DNA of 64,000 nucleotides from JADFWK01 sp035527895. Its GTDB lineage: Bacteria; Desulfobacterota; DSM-4660; Desulfatiglandales; B25-G16. Within the stretch, counting starts at the first letter, position 1, and the number at the start of each line of letters is the position of its first letter. Under the pieces are notes generated by a model, which worked only from the letters and a program-made list of their open reading frames with translations, was not told where the DNA came from and searched no databases. The stretch covers positions 1-64,000 of the forward strand of contig DATKZQ010000002.1 of assembly GCA_035527895.1 (NCBI GenBank), written 5' to 3'. Shown in pieces: positions 1 to 9,418 of the stretch. The position numbers were made by a program, and so were the translations under genes.

Positions 1-2184
1 CCGAGTGCGCCTGTTATAACCACCGATGGGGGCAACGGGCCCGGGAATGACTATACAACCAATAACGCTGCCTTGGTGCTGGGAGGGGCCTGTGCAGCAG
101 ATACGGTTACCATCTACGTCAATGGGAGTACCACCGGCGTAACCTACACAGCAACTCAGACCTCTTGGAGCTACAGCAGTGCATTACAATCCGGTGGGAA
201 CACCTATGAGCTAACCGCCCGAGATGCAGCTAGTAACGTGAGTGGTGCAGATTCAATCACCATTACCTATGATGCTAACTATGGCGCACCTGTTGGTGGT
301 TACACCTCAGAAAATGTGATTCCAGCTGCACAGATAAGCCAATCCACCAATGGGGATGGGATTATCACTATCCACTTTAAGGTAAAAGACCCAACAAGCG
401 ACCCGTGCACCCTGCACGGCTTCCGGTACAGCACCAACGGTGGGACCACCTGGATCGCCCCCATCACTGGAGACACCTCCGGTTCCTTGAGCACCGGCTG
501 GAGCAACAACAATGGCTCCGAGTACAGCTCTGCACCTAGCTTTGCCAGTGCCCAAGACCATTCGCTTACCTTTAACACAAAGCATCCCGATGTCAGCGGA
601 CTGAACGGAACAGACCAGAGCGATGTACGGCTTCGCTTCACGATAAACGATGGAACCTATGATAGTGTGCTCCCTGCTGCTTCTGAAGGATTTCGGGTTG
701 ATAACCTGGGCCCCACAGGTTCTGTAAACTATAGCGATCCCAACCCCAGCCACGTCGATGTCGGCACCCTTACCATCACTGCCACCTTCACCGAGCCGTT
801 AGGTGCCGCACCGCAGATTACCATCGACCGACCAAACCCAATGCCCACCATGGGCCCCGCGGCCATGAGCGGCTCAGCGAATGTATGGATCTATGACCTC
901 ACGATTGAGCGGCACAATGGCACCACTATTGTTGATGGGGTCTCTTTGGTTACGATCTCAAGCGTTTCCGACCTTTTTGGGAATACAGGCGGGGAAACAG
1001 ACAATTTTACCACTGACACCAGAGACACTGACGGCGATGGCCAACGCGATTACCTAGATACTGACGACGACAATGATGAATTGCCCGATGCGTGGGAGGA
1101 GCAGTATGGCCTTGATCCCTTGGACAGCACGGGAGTTAACGGGAAAGACGGCGACTTCGATGATGACACCTGGAGCAATTATGAAGAGTATGTGGGGAAC
1201 ACGAATCCGGCTGATAGCAAATCATTCCCAACGGCATCTGCGCCTGAAGTAATAGAGACGATCCCTCACCACAATGCGGGAATCGCCGACGACACCCGCG
1301 TGCCTCATAACTCATCCTTTTGTATACGAGTTCAGGATGCAGAAGGGATCGACATCACAAACGCAAACAGTGTCACCTTTAGCATTAGCGATGGCGTGAA
1401 CGATGTATGCTCACGAAATTTGAGCGACAACAGTGTTGTGCGGGCAATAAAACTTACCGAGGATGATAACACATCCGTGACCGAGCTCTGGATAACCTAT
1501 GACAGGTCGCTGGATACATTAGGGAATTTCCAATTCGCCACGGCCGTTACCGTTGACGTTGACGTCATGAATAAAAGAGGTGTAGCCCAACAAGCCAGTT
1601 ACGACTTCAAGATCGAAACCCAAGAAGAATACGATTATGCTCATGACCCTGCCAACCTGCCGGACACCGCACCGGTTGACCCCACCGACCCCGCTCTGGA
1701 GGGGCCCTACGATACAGGCATCCAGGTGACCAGCGGCGAGCTCCAAGGAGCCAAAATTATCTTTTCAGGCAGCGAGCCCTTGACTCCGAGATTTAGGCCA
1801 ATAGATGAAGTCCCCGTACTTGCGAAAGGGCACGGCGCACCTATGAATCTCGAACCCTTCACCGTGTTCAATGCGCCGGTCAAGGTCTTCCTCCCTTATC
1901 CAAAAGAGGATGACGTAGCACTTTTGGCGATCTACGTTTATAAAGGCGGCACATGGGTCTGCGGCTGCGACAGCAAGGGCAGGGTGCGGCCCGGCGGTGA
2001 GGGGTGGATGGTGCCGGGCTCACGGGTTGATCACAACGACACCGATCCTCCCACCATCGAGATCAAGGTGTATCACTTTTCCGCAATTCAGGCAGCTCCT
2101 GACGTGGGGGACCCGGGTATTCCGTCGCTCAGCGGTGCTGAAACCGGAGGCGGGTGCTTCATTTCAATCGTGGCTGGCGAGTAG
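1..2184 (+). CDS. Large secreted Ig-like / calcium-binding repeat protein, 5'-truncated by the window
   Basis: The frame is open from base 1, so the gene begins upstream; about 727 residues are visible. The visible part starts in a beta-rich Ig-like module ending near TYELTARDAASNVSGADS, followed by further all-beta sequence. At nt 1012-1230 there is an Asp-rich stretch (DTDGDGQRDYLDTDDDND, then DGDFDDDTWSNYEEY) like thrombospondin type 3 or EF-hand-like calcium-binding repeats. The last third (about nt 1710-2110) resembles the choice-of-anchor type C-terminal domain seen in exported deltaproteobacterial proteins. The protein ends in a Gly/Cys tail, GGGCFISIVAGE, comparable to the GGGCFIATAAYG tails of such proteins. 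It is probably exported and cell-surface attached or released, with a structural or adhesive role. The next gene is a PEP-CTERM-type TPR lipoprotein, which fits an envelope/export neighbourhood. The exact function is unknown. Confidence 0.7.
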   Translation, partial: PSAPVITTDGGNGPGNDYTTNNAALVLGGACAADTVTIYVNGSTTGVTYTATQTSWSYSSALQSGGNTYELTARDAASNVSGADSITITYDANYGAPVGGYTSENVIPAAQISQSTNGDGIITIHFKVKDPTSDPCTLHGFRYSTNGGTTWIAPITGDTSGSLSTGWSNNNGSEYSSAPSFASAQDHSLTFNTKHPDVSGLNGTDQSDVRLRFTINDGTYDSVLPAASEGFRVDNLGPTGSVNYSDPNPSHVDVGTLTITATFTEPLGAAPQITIDRPNPMPTMGPAAMSGSANVWIYDLTIERHNGTTIVDGVSLVTISSVSDLFGNTGGETDNFTTDTRDTDGDGQRDYLDTDDDNDELPDAWEEQYGLDPLDSTGVNGKDGDFDDDTWSNYEEYVGNTNPADSKSFPTASAPEVIETIPHHNAGIADDTRVPHNSSFCIRVQDAEGIDITNANSVTFSISDGVNDVCSRNLSDNSVVRAIKLTEDDNTSVTELWITYDRSLDTLGNFQFATAVTVDVDVMNKRGVAQQASYDFKIETQEEYDYAHDPANLPDTAPVDPTDPALEGPYDTGIQVTSGELQGAKIIFSGSEPLTPRFRPIDEVPVLAKGHGAPMNLEPFTVFNAPVKVFLPYPKEDDVALLAIYVYKGGTWVCGCDSKGRVRPGGEGWMVPGSRVDHNDTDPPTIEIKVYHFSAIQAAPDVGDPGIPSLSGAETGGGCFISIVAGE

Positions 2185-2212
2185 TTCCGCGCAAGCATCG
2201 TAAAATGAAGCT

Positions 2213-2342
2213 CCCTGCAGTAAACTGCAGGGTATCAAGCGAAATTGCGCCGAAGCCAACCCGCCTTCGCTCTGGGAGCTACGGCGCGCTCGCCACGCCA
2301 TTCATCCCTGCAGCAAGCTGCAGGGCATCCTGGCGAAGGCGG
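2213..2342. repeat. Nested palindromic intergenic repeat (CCCTGCAG hairpins)
   Basis: Two copies of a perfect hairpin lie at 2213-2232 (CCCTGCAG-TAAA-CTGCAGGG) and 2306-2325 (CCCTGCAG-CAAG-CTGCAGGG). The second sits inside a 10-bp inverted repeat, CCGCCTTCGC at 2261-2270 and GCGAAGGCGG at 2333-2342. Related but degenerate hairpins occur in the tsf-pyrH spacer (23856-24047), so this is a dispersed REP-like family. The remaining spacer to 2615 is AT-richer, with an 8-bp inverted pair GCTATCAA/TTGATAGC at 2429-2436 and 2496-2503, and must hold the promoter of the next gene, which I cannot place. Confidence 0.65.
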
Positions 2343-2615
2343 ATAAAGCCGAATTAAGAAAATCGAAATCACAAACACAATCGAAGAACCCCTCCCCCAC
2401 TTCACTTCCTACAGCATGTAGCCGATATGCTATCAAGGTTAACCATTGCATTTTATGGTGAGTATTGGTACTTAAGAATATGCAGTTTATGTGCTTTGAT
2501 AGCTACTGAGAGATCAGGGGGCAGAGGAAAATCTGGAATTCGCTTTCAGCGGACAAGATTTTATCATGTAGTGCCTAACCGGAATAAAAGAGAAAACAAA
2601 AAGGAGTAATAGTGT

Positions 2616-4937
2616 ATGAATTTGTCAGCAAAAGGACCTGGAGGACTTCTCTTCAAATGGCTCAGCTTCTTTCTTATTGCGGCATTTGTAACCGTGAACT
2701 GGAGTTGCAGCAGCAGTGAGGAAAAAAAGGCCAAACACCTGACCAGGGCACAGGAGTATGAAGAGCGGCAAGAGTATAGCAAGGCCGTTATCGAGTACAA
2801 AAACGTTATCCAGATCGACCCACAGGATGCTGCTGTCCACCATGCCCTCGGCAAGATCTATCTAAAACTCAAAAAAGGCCAGGAGGCCTTTCGCTCTTTT
2901 CTGCGTACAACCGAACTTGATCCAGGTAATCTCGACGCTCAAGTAAGCCTGGGAAATCTCTATCTTCTGACCAAGAAAACAGATGAGGCACGGAAAAAGG
3001 CAGAGCTGATACTCGCAAAAGAGCCACGACGTATTGATGGGCTCCTGCTTCTGGCAGGCGTCCAGATTCAAGAAGAAAAGATTCAAGAAGCCATTAAAAC
3101 GCTGGACAAGGCTGTGAGCCTTGATCCTTCTGAAGTTAAGGTTCGAATGGCTCGCGGGCGCGTGTTTACCGTGGCCGAGCAATATGAAAAGGCCGAAGCC
3201 GAATACAGGAAATGTTTGGAAATCCAACCTGTCTCGCCTACACTACGGATTGAGCTCTCACGGCTGTACGTTAGGATGGGACGCCCTGATGATGCCGAGA
3301 AGGAACTCAAGGAGTTCGTTGCTGACTCTGCGTTAAAGCACACGGCCTTTAATGTGCTTGGACGCTTTTATGAGAGCATCGGCAAATGGGAGCAAGCCGA
3401 AACCGCCTACCAAGAGGCGGTAGACGCTGCACCGCAAGACAATGTTGCCCCCCTGATGGTTTTGGCCGGATATTATGCCAGGCGCAGCTCTTATGACTCA
3501 GCCTTGAACACCATAAACGAGGCAGCCAAGCGTAAGCCTAACGACACCAGTATTCAGATCGCCCTTGCACAACTCCACTTTGAGTACAAACACATTCCTG
3601 AGGCTGAGGAGACCATCAATGCCGTGCTCGACATTGACAAAACAAATCCAGCGGCAAACCTTATAAAAGCAAGGATCCTGCTCGGGCGACGGGAGTTTCA
3701 GGCAGCCTTACCTTTCTTTGATACGGCCATAAGCAATGAACCGCGCCTAGCAGACGCCTACTTCTACCGGGCACTTGCCTTAATCGGCAAGAGGGATGAG
3801 GCGCAGGCCAAGAAAGACCTGGTGCGCTCGCTGGAATTGAACCCGAGGCTCATCGGGGCACGGCTGCTCCTCGCTGAGTTCTACCTGAGAGAGAGAAACC
3901 TGGATTTGGCTCGAGGTGAGATCAACAGGGCTTTAGCCCAAGACCCCAGCAATGTTCAAGGATTAGTGTACCAAGGTAATCTGGCACTCCTGGAGAAAAA
4001 GCCAGCGGGTGCTGAAAGGAGTTTTAAGAAGGTTATCGAATTGGCGCCTGACAGCCCCATCGGGTACAGCAGGCTTGGTTTTCTTTACTTCGCGCAAAAG
4101 AACAATGATACGGCTTTGCAACAGTTTGATAAGGCCCTGAGCCTACAGCCTGGTATGCGAGATCCTCTTGCAAATTCGGTTTTGATATTCCTTATACAAA
4201 AGCAATTCGACAAGGCACTCAAATTCTGCGATCGCCAGGCGGAACGACTGCCCCAAGAATCGCCCGCTCGAGGCTTTATTCATGATCTGAAAGGCAAGGT
4301 TTATTTGGTCAGCAAAAGGGCCCCCGAGGCAAAGGAAAGCTTCGAAAAAGCTATTGAAATCGACCCCAATCTTGTTTCTTCCTATGAAGCCCTGGCCAAG
4401 ATCTATTTGAGTCAGAAAGACATCGACGGAGCCATCTCCAAATACAAAGAGATAATAGCGAAGCAACCTTCCTATCTTCCGGCATATGTATCCCTCGGAA
4501 CCATGTATCAACAAACCGGCCATATAAAGGAGGCTGAATCTTACTACCGAAAGGCCCTGGATATGAGGCACGACTTCGCCCCGGCAGCCAATAACCTGGC
4601 CTGGGTACTGGCGGAACACGGTGGAAATATAGACGAAGCCCTGGGTTTTGCGCAAGTGGCCAAGGAAAGGATGCCGGGAGACCCCTCAATAATGGATACC
4701 TTAGGGTGGATATACTATAAGAAGGGCCTCTATCGCAGCGCTATTGTCGAGCTGGAGCAGAGCCATGAAAAGTTTCAGACAAACCCGATAATAGCGTACC
4801 ATCTCGGTATGGCCTACCTGAAGAACAACCAGCGGCAAGAAGCGAAAAAAGCGCTTGAAACGGCACTGAAGATAAGTGAACAATTCCCGGGAAGTGAAGA
4901 GGCGAGAAAGGTGCTAGAGGAATTGAGAGAAAAATAG
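2616..4937 (+). CDS. TPR-repeat lipoprotein, PEP-CTERM system PrsT-like
   Basis: The 773-residue protein starts at ATG 2616, with AAGGAG nine bases upstream. Residues 13-31 form a hydrophobic export segment ending in WSC-SSSEEKK; Cys31 is the likely lipidated residue, though the lipobox (NWSC) is atypical. The rest is almost entirely tandem tetratricopeptide repeats, roughly twenty, many ending in the A-x-x-x-L-DP pattern (for example KNVIQIDPQD, KAIEIDPNL). The first repeat after the Cys (RAQEYEERQEYSKAVIEYKNVIQIDP) matches the layout of the PrsT family of lipoproteins associated with PEP-CTERM/exosortase and exopolysaccharide loci. No exosortase is visible here, so the system link is inference. 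It is likely a periplasmic or outer-membrane scaffold. It is followed 156 bp later by a lone receiver gene on the same strand. Confidence 0.8.
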   Translation: MNLSAKGPGGLLFKWLSFFLIAAFVTVNWSCSSSEEKKAKHLTRAQEYEERQEYSKAVIEYKNVIQIDPQDAAVHHALGKIYLKLKKGQEAFRSFLRTTELDPGNLDAQVSLGNLYLLTKKTDEARKKAELILAKEPRRIDGLLLLAGVQIQEEKIQEAIKTLDKAVSLDPSEVKVRMARGRVFTVAEQYEKAEAEYRKCLEIQPVSPTLRIELSRLYVRMGRPDDAEKELKEFVADSALKHTAFNVLGRFYESIGKWEQAETAYQEAVDAAPQDNVAPLMVLAGYYARRSSYDSALNTINEAAKRKPNDTSIQIALAQLHFEYKHIPEAEETINAVLDIDKTNPAANLIKARILLGRREFQAALPFFDTAISNEPRLADAYFYRALALIGKRDEAQAKKDLVRSLELNPRLIGARLLLAEFYLRERNLDLARGEINRALAQDPSNVQGLVYQGNLALLEKKPAGAERSFKKVIELAPDSPIGYSRLGFLYFAQKNNDTALQQFDKALSLQPGMRDPLANSVLIFLIQKQFDKALKFCDRQAERLPQESPARGFIHDLKGKVYLVSKRAPEAKESFEKAIEIDPNLVSSYEALAKIYLSQKDIDGAISKYKEIIAKQPSYLPAYVSLGTMYQQTGHIKEAESYYRKALDMRHDFAPAANNLAWVLAEHGGNIDEALGFAQVAKERMPGDPSIMDTLGWIYYKKGLYRSAIVELEQSHEKFQTNPIIAYHLGMAYLKNNQRQEAKKALETALKISEQFPGSEEARKVLEELREK

Positions 4938-5093
4938 GGAAATCGGCACGGGAATTGAATAAGAGCTTACTGGAGCTCCACAAAAGACAGAGGCCGAAGG
5001 GATGATCCATCGGTTGGACGAGGATGATTCTCGGGTGACTGTTGAGAGAAAGGTCTTTAGTAGGAAAGGAAAGTTTATGATAAGGAGCATCAC

Positions 5094-5462
5094 ATGACAA
5101 AGAATTCGAAGATACTCTTCATTATCGAAGACGATGAGCAGGTTCTCTCCATGATGAGGAGTTATTTTGAATACCTGGGATATAAGATAATCACTGCTTC
5201 CAATGGAATGGAAGGATTGAAGATGGTCTCATCGGAGAAGTATGACCTCGTAATTACCGACATCGTCATGCCCTACGTCAGCGGCGTAGGAATCATCACG
5301 GTTATCAAAGAGAAAATGCCGAAGGTTCCGGTGATAGCCATCACCGCCTACGGAAAAAATCCAGAAAGACTTGCAGCTGAAAAACAGGCGGACGTGGTAT
5401 TACGAAAACCGTTTGAGATGGAAAAACTGAAAGATCACGTGGCGCGGTTGCTGGCCGCTTAG
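5094..5462 (+). CDS. Single-domain response regulator (CheY-like receiver)
   Basis: The 122-residue protein is a stand-alone receiver domain with no output domain. The canonical residues are present: acidic pair Asp13-Asp14, phospho-acceptor Asp56 (LVITDIVMP), Thr84 (AITA) and Lys105 in the RKPF motif. AAGGAG precedes the ATG at a good distance. Such proteins relay phosphate within multi-step phosphorelays or act by protein contact. The nearest kinase gene is the FHA-containing hybrid kinase encoded convergently, with its stop 75 bp away, so that kinase is the obvious candidate partner; this pairing is inferred from position only. Confidence 0.9.
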   Translation: MTKNSKILFIIEDDEQVLSMMRSYFEYLGYKIITASNGMEGLKMVSSEKYDLVITDIVMPYVSGVGIITVIKEKMPKVPVIAITAYGKNPERLAAEKQADVVLRKPFEMEKLKDHVARLLAA

Positions 5463-5537
5463 GACACATTGTTTTTTCGCGCTTTTGTTGCTCTTGTCAA
5501 ACTGCTGCTATGTCGCAATCAGGCAAACCGCCAACTC

Positions 5538-7979
5538 CTAAGAGCTTAGTGCTTTTGTGACAACCTCGCTCAGTTTCTTCAGATCGAAGGGCTTGATAAT
5601 AAAGTCCTTAATGACATTTTTCAAACCTGCTTCGATCTCGTTCTTCGCCGACTCCTGGTAACCGGAGATGAGCACTATCCGTGCACGGGGATCCAACCCG
5701 ATAATCCTCTTGGCGGAGGTTGCCCCATCCATATTAGCCATCTTCCAATCCATGAGCACGATATCGGGCTTGTGCTTTCTGAACCGGTCGATAGCCTGGA
5801 TGCCGCTGCCTGCTGTAATTACCTCGTATCCGATAGCCTTAACCATATTCTTAAGACCTTCCAGGACATCCGGTTCATCATCTACAACCAGAACGGTCTC
5901 GCCCCTGCCCCGCCTTATCTTCAATGGAGATTTTGACTCAAGACGATCAAACTTCTCGGCGATGGGAAAGGAAATGGTAAATCGAGTTCCCTTACCGGGC
6001 AGCGAGGATACCGATACAGATCCATTATGTTCTTCGATGATACCATGGGTGATCGAAAGGCCTAATCCGGTTCCCTGGCCGACATCTTTGGTGGTGTAAA
6101 AAGGATCGAATATCTTTTTCACCGTGTCCTCATCCATACCGAACCCTGTATCAGAGATGGTAACGACGACCTCATCCTTCTCCCTCTTCCCTGCTAACGT
6201 AAGCTCACCGCCGTCCGGCATGGAATCTCGCGCATTATTGCACAGGTTGATGAAAACCTGATTGAGACTCAGATGATCACCTTTAATTGGCAACGGCCTC
6301 TCTACCTTGGTAATAATCTTTATCTTTTGATCAAAGGTATTACTGATTATCTTGTACGTTTCGCTAATAACATCCTCTAAGTCTAGGGGAAGCATCCCTC
6401 GCTCAATATCCTGCCTGGAGAATTTCAGAAGGCTATCGATAAAATCGGAACCCTTTCTTACCGAATCGTTCATGACCTTGGTAATCTTTTGCAGCTGCTC
6501 ATCTTGACTATAGGCCATCTGGAGAAATTGCGTGTTGCCCATGATCGCCTGCAGGATATTCCTGAAATTATGGGCCACGCCCCCAGCCATCCTGCCAAGA
6601 GAGTCCATTTTCTGGGCGTGGGCAAGCTGTCTTTCAAGCCTCTGCTGATTCTCAACTGCCGTTTTTTGATCGGTTATGTCTTCATAGATATACACAATCT
6701 CATCACCGGGCAGTTTGTAGACATAGCTTGTTCTCCATGACAGGGCTCCATTGCCCTTGTACAGCATGGGAGAGTGATATTCGGGCTTGCCAGTAGTCCA
6801 GACCCGTTTGAAAATGTCTAAAAAGCCGTATTCTCGAAAGGCCCGAAAGACCGTGCGGACACTCTTGCCGATAACGTCTTCCCTTTTTATGCTGTCGATC
6901 TTTTCTGCCGCTTTGTTCAGATCTTTAAATATGAAATCCGAGCCCTCACCAAGCGCCTCAAAAATAGCGACCCCGTTGCTCATGTTTTCGAAGACCGCCC
7001 GAAACCGTGACTCACTCTCCTTTAACCTATCTTGAGCCTTTCCCAATTGCCTCGTTCGCTGCTCAACTAATTGCTCCAGGTTTGAATAGAGCCGCGCATT
7101 CTCTATGGCGATTGCCGCAGTATTACTCAAGCCCATCAGCAATTGCAGGTCATCCTTTCTGAATCCTTCAGGTAAGCCGATTGAATCTACATAAATAACC
7201 CCCCCCACCTCTCCCCTGTGCATGAGCGGTACGCACATTACCGACATGATGTTCATCTGTTCCATGCTATTGGAGAGGCTTTCCGGATTAACGCGACTCG
7301 TGTCGGACAGCATAACCGGTTTAGCTTCCTTTATGGCCCTGTTTACGATTGTCCTGCTGTAATTGATTTTAGAGAAAAACCCTTGTTTATCTTCTATCCT
7401 CGTCTTCGAGGCCACTTCCTGCAAGGTTCCCTTGTCCCTGTCGAGCAGCAGTACGGCGCCCCGATCGATTCGCTCGAGAAGAATAAAGATCTGATCTACC
7501 ACCTCGCTCAACAACTCATCGGTATTGAGGGATTGCGAAAAGATATTAGCCACCTTGAGCAATAGCTCGAGGCTCCGGGTATAGTCTCTCGAGGTGCGCA
7601 TCTCCAGGGATAATTCGCTTGTCTTATCATGATGCCCTTCAGGGGGAAGGGAAGGCAGCCTTTGAGCGCCCTTATCTTTTGTTGCTTCTTTTTGGAATGA
7701 CAAGACCGTGTTGCCGATCCGTATGACGCTGTCCTTATGTACTTCTGTTTCCCGTCCGCGCGCTATCTTGTTTCCGTCGATAAAAACGCCGTGAAGGCTG
7801 CTCAGATCTACAATGAAGATCTTACCGTGCTTCTTCATGAACTGGGCATGCTCGCGAGAGACGCCTATGTCTGAGATGATGATATCGTTTTCCGGGGATC
7901 TCCCTATGGCCGTCAAATCACCTTTCAGTTCAAAAGACATGCCGGCAATGGGACCGCCAATGACGTATATCTTTTTCAA
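5538..7979 (-). CDS. Hybrid sensor histidine kinase with FHA, GAF, PAS and receiver domains
   Basis: The 813-residue protein starts at TTG 7979, chosen because AAGGAGG lies just upstream and the FHA fold needs these residues. Domain order: FHA (about 1-100, with GRSPENDI and SREH phosphothreonine-binding motifs), GAF (about 140-300), a short coiled coil, PAS (about 320-440), HisKA with His470 (GGVAHNFRNIL), HATPase (N box near 577, DTGFGMD 610-616, GTGLGLS 636-642) and a C-terminal receiver (Asp700/701, phospho-Asp744, Lys796). No membrane segments are seen, so it is probably cytoplasmic. It lies 88 bp downstream of the sigma-54 activator gene on the same strand and is probably cotranscribed with it. 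An FHA head on a histidine kinase suggests crosstalk with Ser/Thr phosphorylation. The stimulus is unknown. Confidence 0.9.
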   Translation of the reverse strand: MKKIYVIGGPIAGMSFELKGDLTAIGRSPENDIIISDIGVSREHAQFMKKHGKIFIVDLSSLHGVFIDGNKIARGRETEVHKDSVIRIGNTVLSFQKEATKDKGAQRLPSLPPEGHHDKTSELSLEMRTSRDYTRSLELLLKVANIFSQSLNTDELLSEVVDQIFILLERIDRGAVLLLDRDKGTLQEVASKTRIEDKQGFFSKINYSRTIVNRAIKEAKPVMLSDTSRVNPESLSNSMEQMNIMSVMCVPLMHRGEVGGVIYVDSIGLPEGFRKDDLQLLMGLSNTAAIAIENARLYSNLEQLVEQRTRQLGKAQDRLKESESRFRAVFENMSNGVAIFEALGEGSDFIFKDLNKAAEKIDSIKREDVIGKSVRTVFRAFREYGFLDIFKRVWTTGKPEYHSPMLYKGNGALSWRTSYVYKLPGDEIVYIYEDITDQKTAVENQQRLERQLAHAQKMDSLGRMAGGVAHNFRNILQAIMGNTQFLQMAYSQDEQLQKITKVMNDSVRKGSDFIDSLLKFSRQDIERGMLPLDLEDVISETYKIISNTFDQKIKIITKVERPLPIKGDHLSLNQVFINLCNNARDSMPDGGELTLAGKREKDEVVVTISDTGFGMDEDTVKKIFDPFYTTKDVGQGTGLGLSITHGIIEEHNGSVSVSSLPGKGTRFTISFPIAEKFDRLESKSPLKIRRGRGETVLVVDDEPDVLEGLKNMVKAIGYEVITAGSGIQAIDRFRKHKPDIVLMDWKMANMDGATSAKRIIGLDPRARIVLISGYQESAKNEIEAGLKNVIKDFIIKPFDLKKLSEVVTKALSS

Positions 7980-8067
7980 GACTTTGCCTCCTTTTTAAAG
8001 GCCTGAAACCCGCTTGCAAGTGTCTGATGAAAACCGTGCTTCAAAGGAAACACCCGGCGCACTCCTT

Positions 8068-9126
8068 TTATGCTAAATCAAATTCATCGATTCTATTAAG
8101 AAGCGTCTTGTAGCTAATCTGCAGCAACTCTGCCGCCCTCTTTCTATTCCACCGGGTGTGGTCCAGGGCCTTGGAAATAGCCTCTTTTTCGACCTCCGCA
8201 ACATATTCTTTCGTAATTGTTTTTAATGAAATATCTTCCTTCCCCTTGATGAGCTGCTTTATCTTTCGATCATCCCAGACTTGAGAGAGGATGGTAACGC
8301 GAGACCGCAACTCTTCCCCCTGAGCACCTCCCGTGCCTTCCGCAAGCTTCAATTCGCTATAGACGACATCCGTCTTCTGCAACGCTATTATGCCCCTAAT
8401 GATATTCTCCAATTCCCTGATATTTCCTGGCCAAAGGTATCTTTGAAAGTGGTCTCTTATGTCTTTGCCCATGGGGACACGTTTCTTTCCGAGCTCTATG
8501 CAGTACTTTTCCATGAAGTAATCCACGAGAAGGTCGATATCTTCCTTTCTTTCCCGCAAAGGCGGTACCACGATTGAAATGACGTTTAAGCGGTAAAACA
8601 GGTCACTCCGAAAAGCGCCCTGCACAATCTTTTCTTCCAGATTAGAGTTCGTGGCGGCTACTATCCGCGCATCTATAGGAGTTTCGCGGACACTGCCCAG
8701 CCGATATATCGTCTCGTCCTCCAGTACCTGCAGGATCTTCGCCTGAAGCGGAACGCTCAGAGAGCCGATCTCATCCAAGAAAATCGTCCCCTTATTGGCC
8801 TTCTCAAATCTGCCCGCCTTGTTGTACGTTGCGCCGGTAAAGGCTCCTTTCGCGTATCCAAACAGTTCGCTCTCAAGCAATTCGCTTGGTAGCGCCGCAC
8901 AATTCACATGAACAAAGCTCTCATCTCTTCGTTTCGATCCAAAGTGTATCCCCCGAGCAACCAACTCCTTTCCGGTACCGCTCTCTCCCCGGATCAAAAC
9001 CGTTACGTTTTTGTCGCTCACCTTAGCGATCTTTTCCTTAACCGATTCTATTGCAGCACTTTCGCCGATTGTGTCCGGATACGCTGCGTCTGCACCGACC
9101 GCATCTGCGGGCACGCTATCTTTCAT
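8068..9126 (-). CDS. Sigma-54-dependent transcriptional activator without receiver domain
   Basis: The 352-residue protein consists of a short (about 20-residue) N-terminal tail, a sigma-54 AAA+ domain and a Fis-type helix-turn-helix. Visible motifs are Walker A GESGTGKE, the sigma-54-contact loop GAFTGA, Walker B-type GTIFLDEIG and the C-terminal HTH (RKRAAELLQISYKTLLNRI). I prefer ATG 9126 over the in-frame TTG at 9135: GAGAGG lies ten bases before the ATG but only one base before the TTG. With no receiver, GAF or PAS domain, the protein has no obvious sensory input and may be controlled by abundance or by a partner, possibly the adjacent FHA kinase. Its target promoters are not evident. 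Confidence 0.9.
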   Translation of the reverse strand: MKDSVPADAVGADAAYPDTIGESAAIESVKEKIAKVSDKNVTVLIRGESGTGKELVARGIHFGSKRRDESFVHVNCAALPSELLESELFGYAKGAFTGATYNKAGRFEKANKGTIFLDEIGSLSVPLQAKILQVLEDETIYRLGSVRETPIDARIVAATNSNLEEKIVQGAFRSDLFYRLNVISIVVPPLRERKEDIDLLVDYFMEKYCIELGKKRVPMGKDIRDHFQRYLWPGNIRELENIIRGIIALQKTDVVYSELKLAEGTGGAQGEELRSRVTILSQVWDDRKIKQLIKGKEDISLKTITKEYVAEVEKEAISKALDHTRWNRKRAAELLQISYKTLLNRIDEFDLA

Positions 9127-9211
9127 CTCACGCAAACCTCTCTGTTCAGATCCAAAATCGTATGGCCAAAATTGGCCTGAGGGGCTTTTCTTGTGTAGGG
9201 CTGGATGTTGG

Positions 9212-9241
9212 TTTATATACCATTCTCGAGCCTTCTGTCAA
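9212..9241 (-). promoter_or_regulatory. Candidate sigma-70 promoter for the sigma-54 activator/kinase operon
   Basis: On the minus strand a perfect TTGACA (9236-9241) is followed after 18 bases by TATAAA (9212-9217). It lies about 85 bases before the activator's ATG and just past the terminator hairpin at 9293-9314. This is a sequence-match prediction only. Confidence 0.5.
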
Positions 9242-9283
9242 TTCGCACTCGCCGATAGCTCCCCACAATAGCTATGCGGACCC

Positions 9284-9314
9284 AAAAATAAAGCCCCACC
9301 CTTGAGAGCGGGGC
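9284..9314 (-). terminator. Rho-independent terminator, minus strand
   Basis: Read on the minus strand, 9314-9293 forms GCCCCGC...GTGGGGC (seven pairs, one G-T) and is followed by TTTATTTTT (9292-9284). It would end transcripts coming from iorB-iorA through the palindromic region, and so isolates the activator gene's own promoter. Confidence 0.6.
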
Positions 9315-9322
9315 CTGGTTTT

Positions 9323-9405
9323 GACCCTGCAAGGGTCCTTAGTCTCTCACGGAGCACACAGACCCGCCCGCCTCGCGTTGCGAAGCATTGCGGGCAGGGT
9401 GCTCA
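9323..9405. repeat. Cluster of stem-loops between the minus-strand terminator and the 9.5 kb fold
   Basis: GACCCT/AGGGTC forms a 3-base-loop hairpin at 9323-9337. A larger stem follows: CTCT...GAGCAC (from about 9344) pairs with GTGCTCAGAG (to about 9408), with CCCGC/GCGGG pairs inside. No reading frame of interest spans it. Similar GC-rich hairpins continue at 9578-9650, where CGACCCTG-AG-CAGGGTCG is a perfect stem. Confidence 0.45.
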
Positions 9406-9418
9406 GAGAAAAGCTTTA

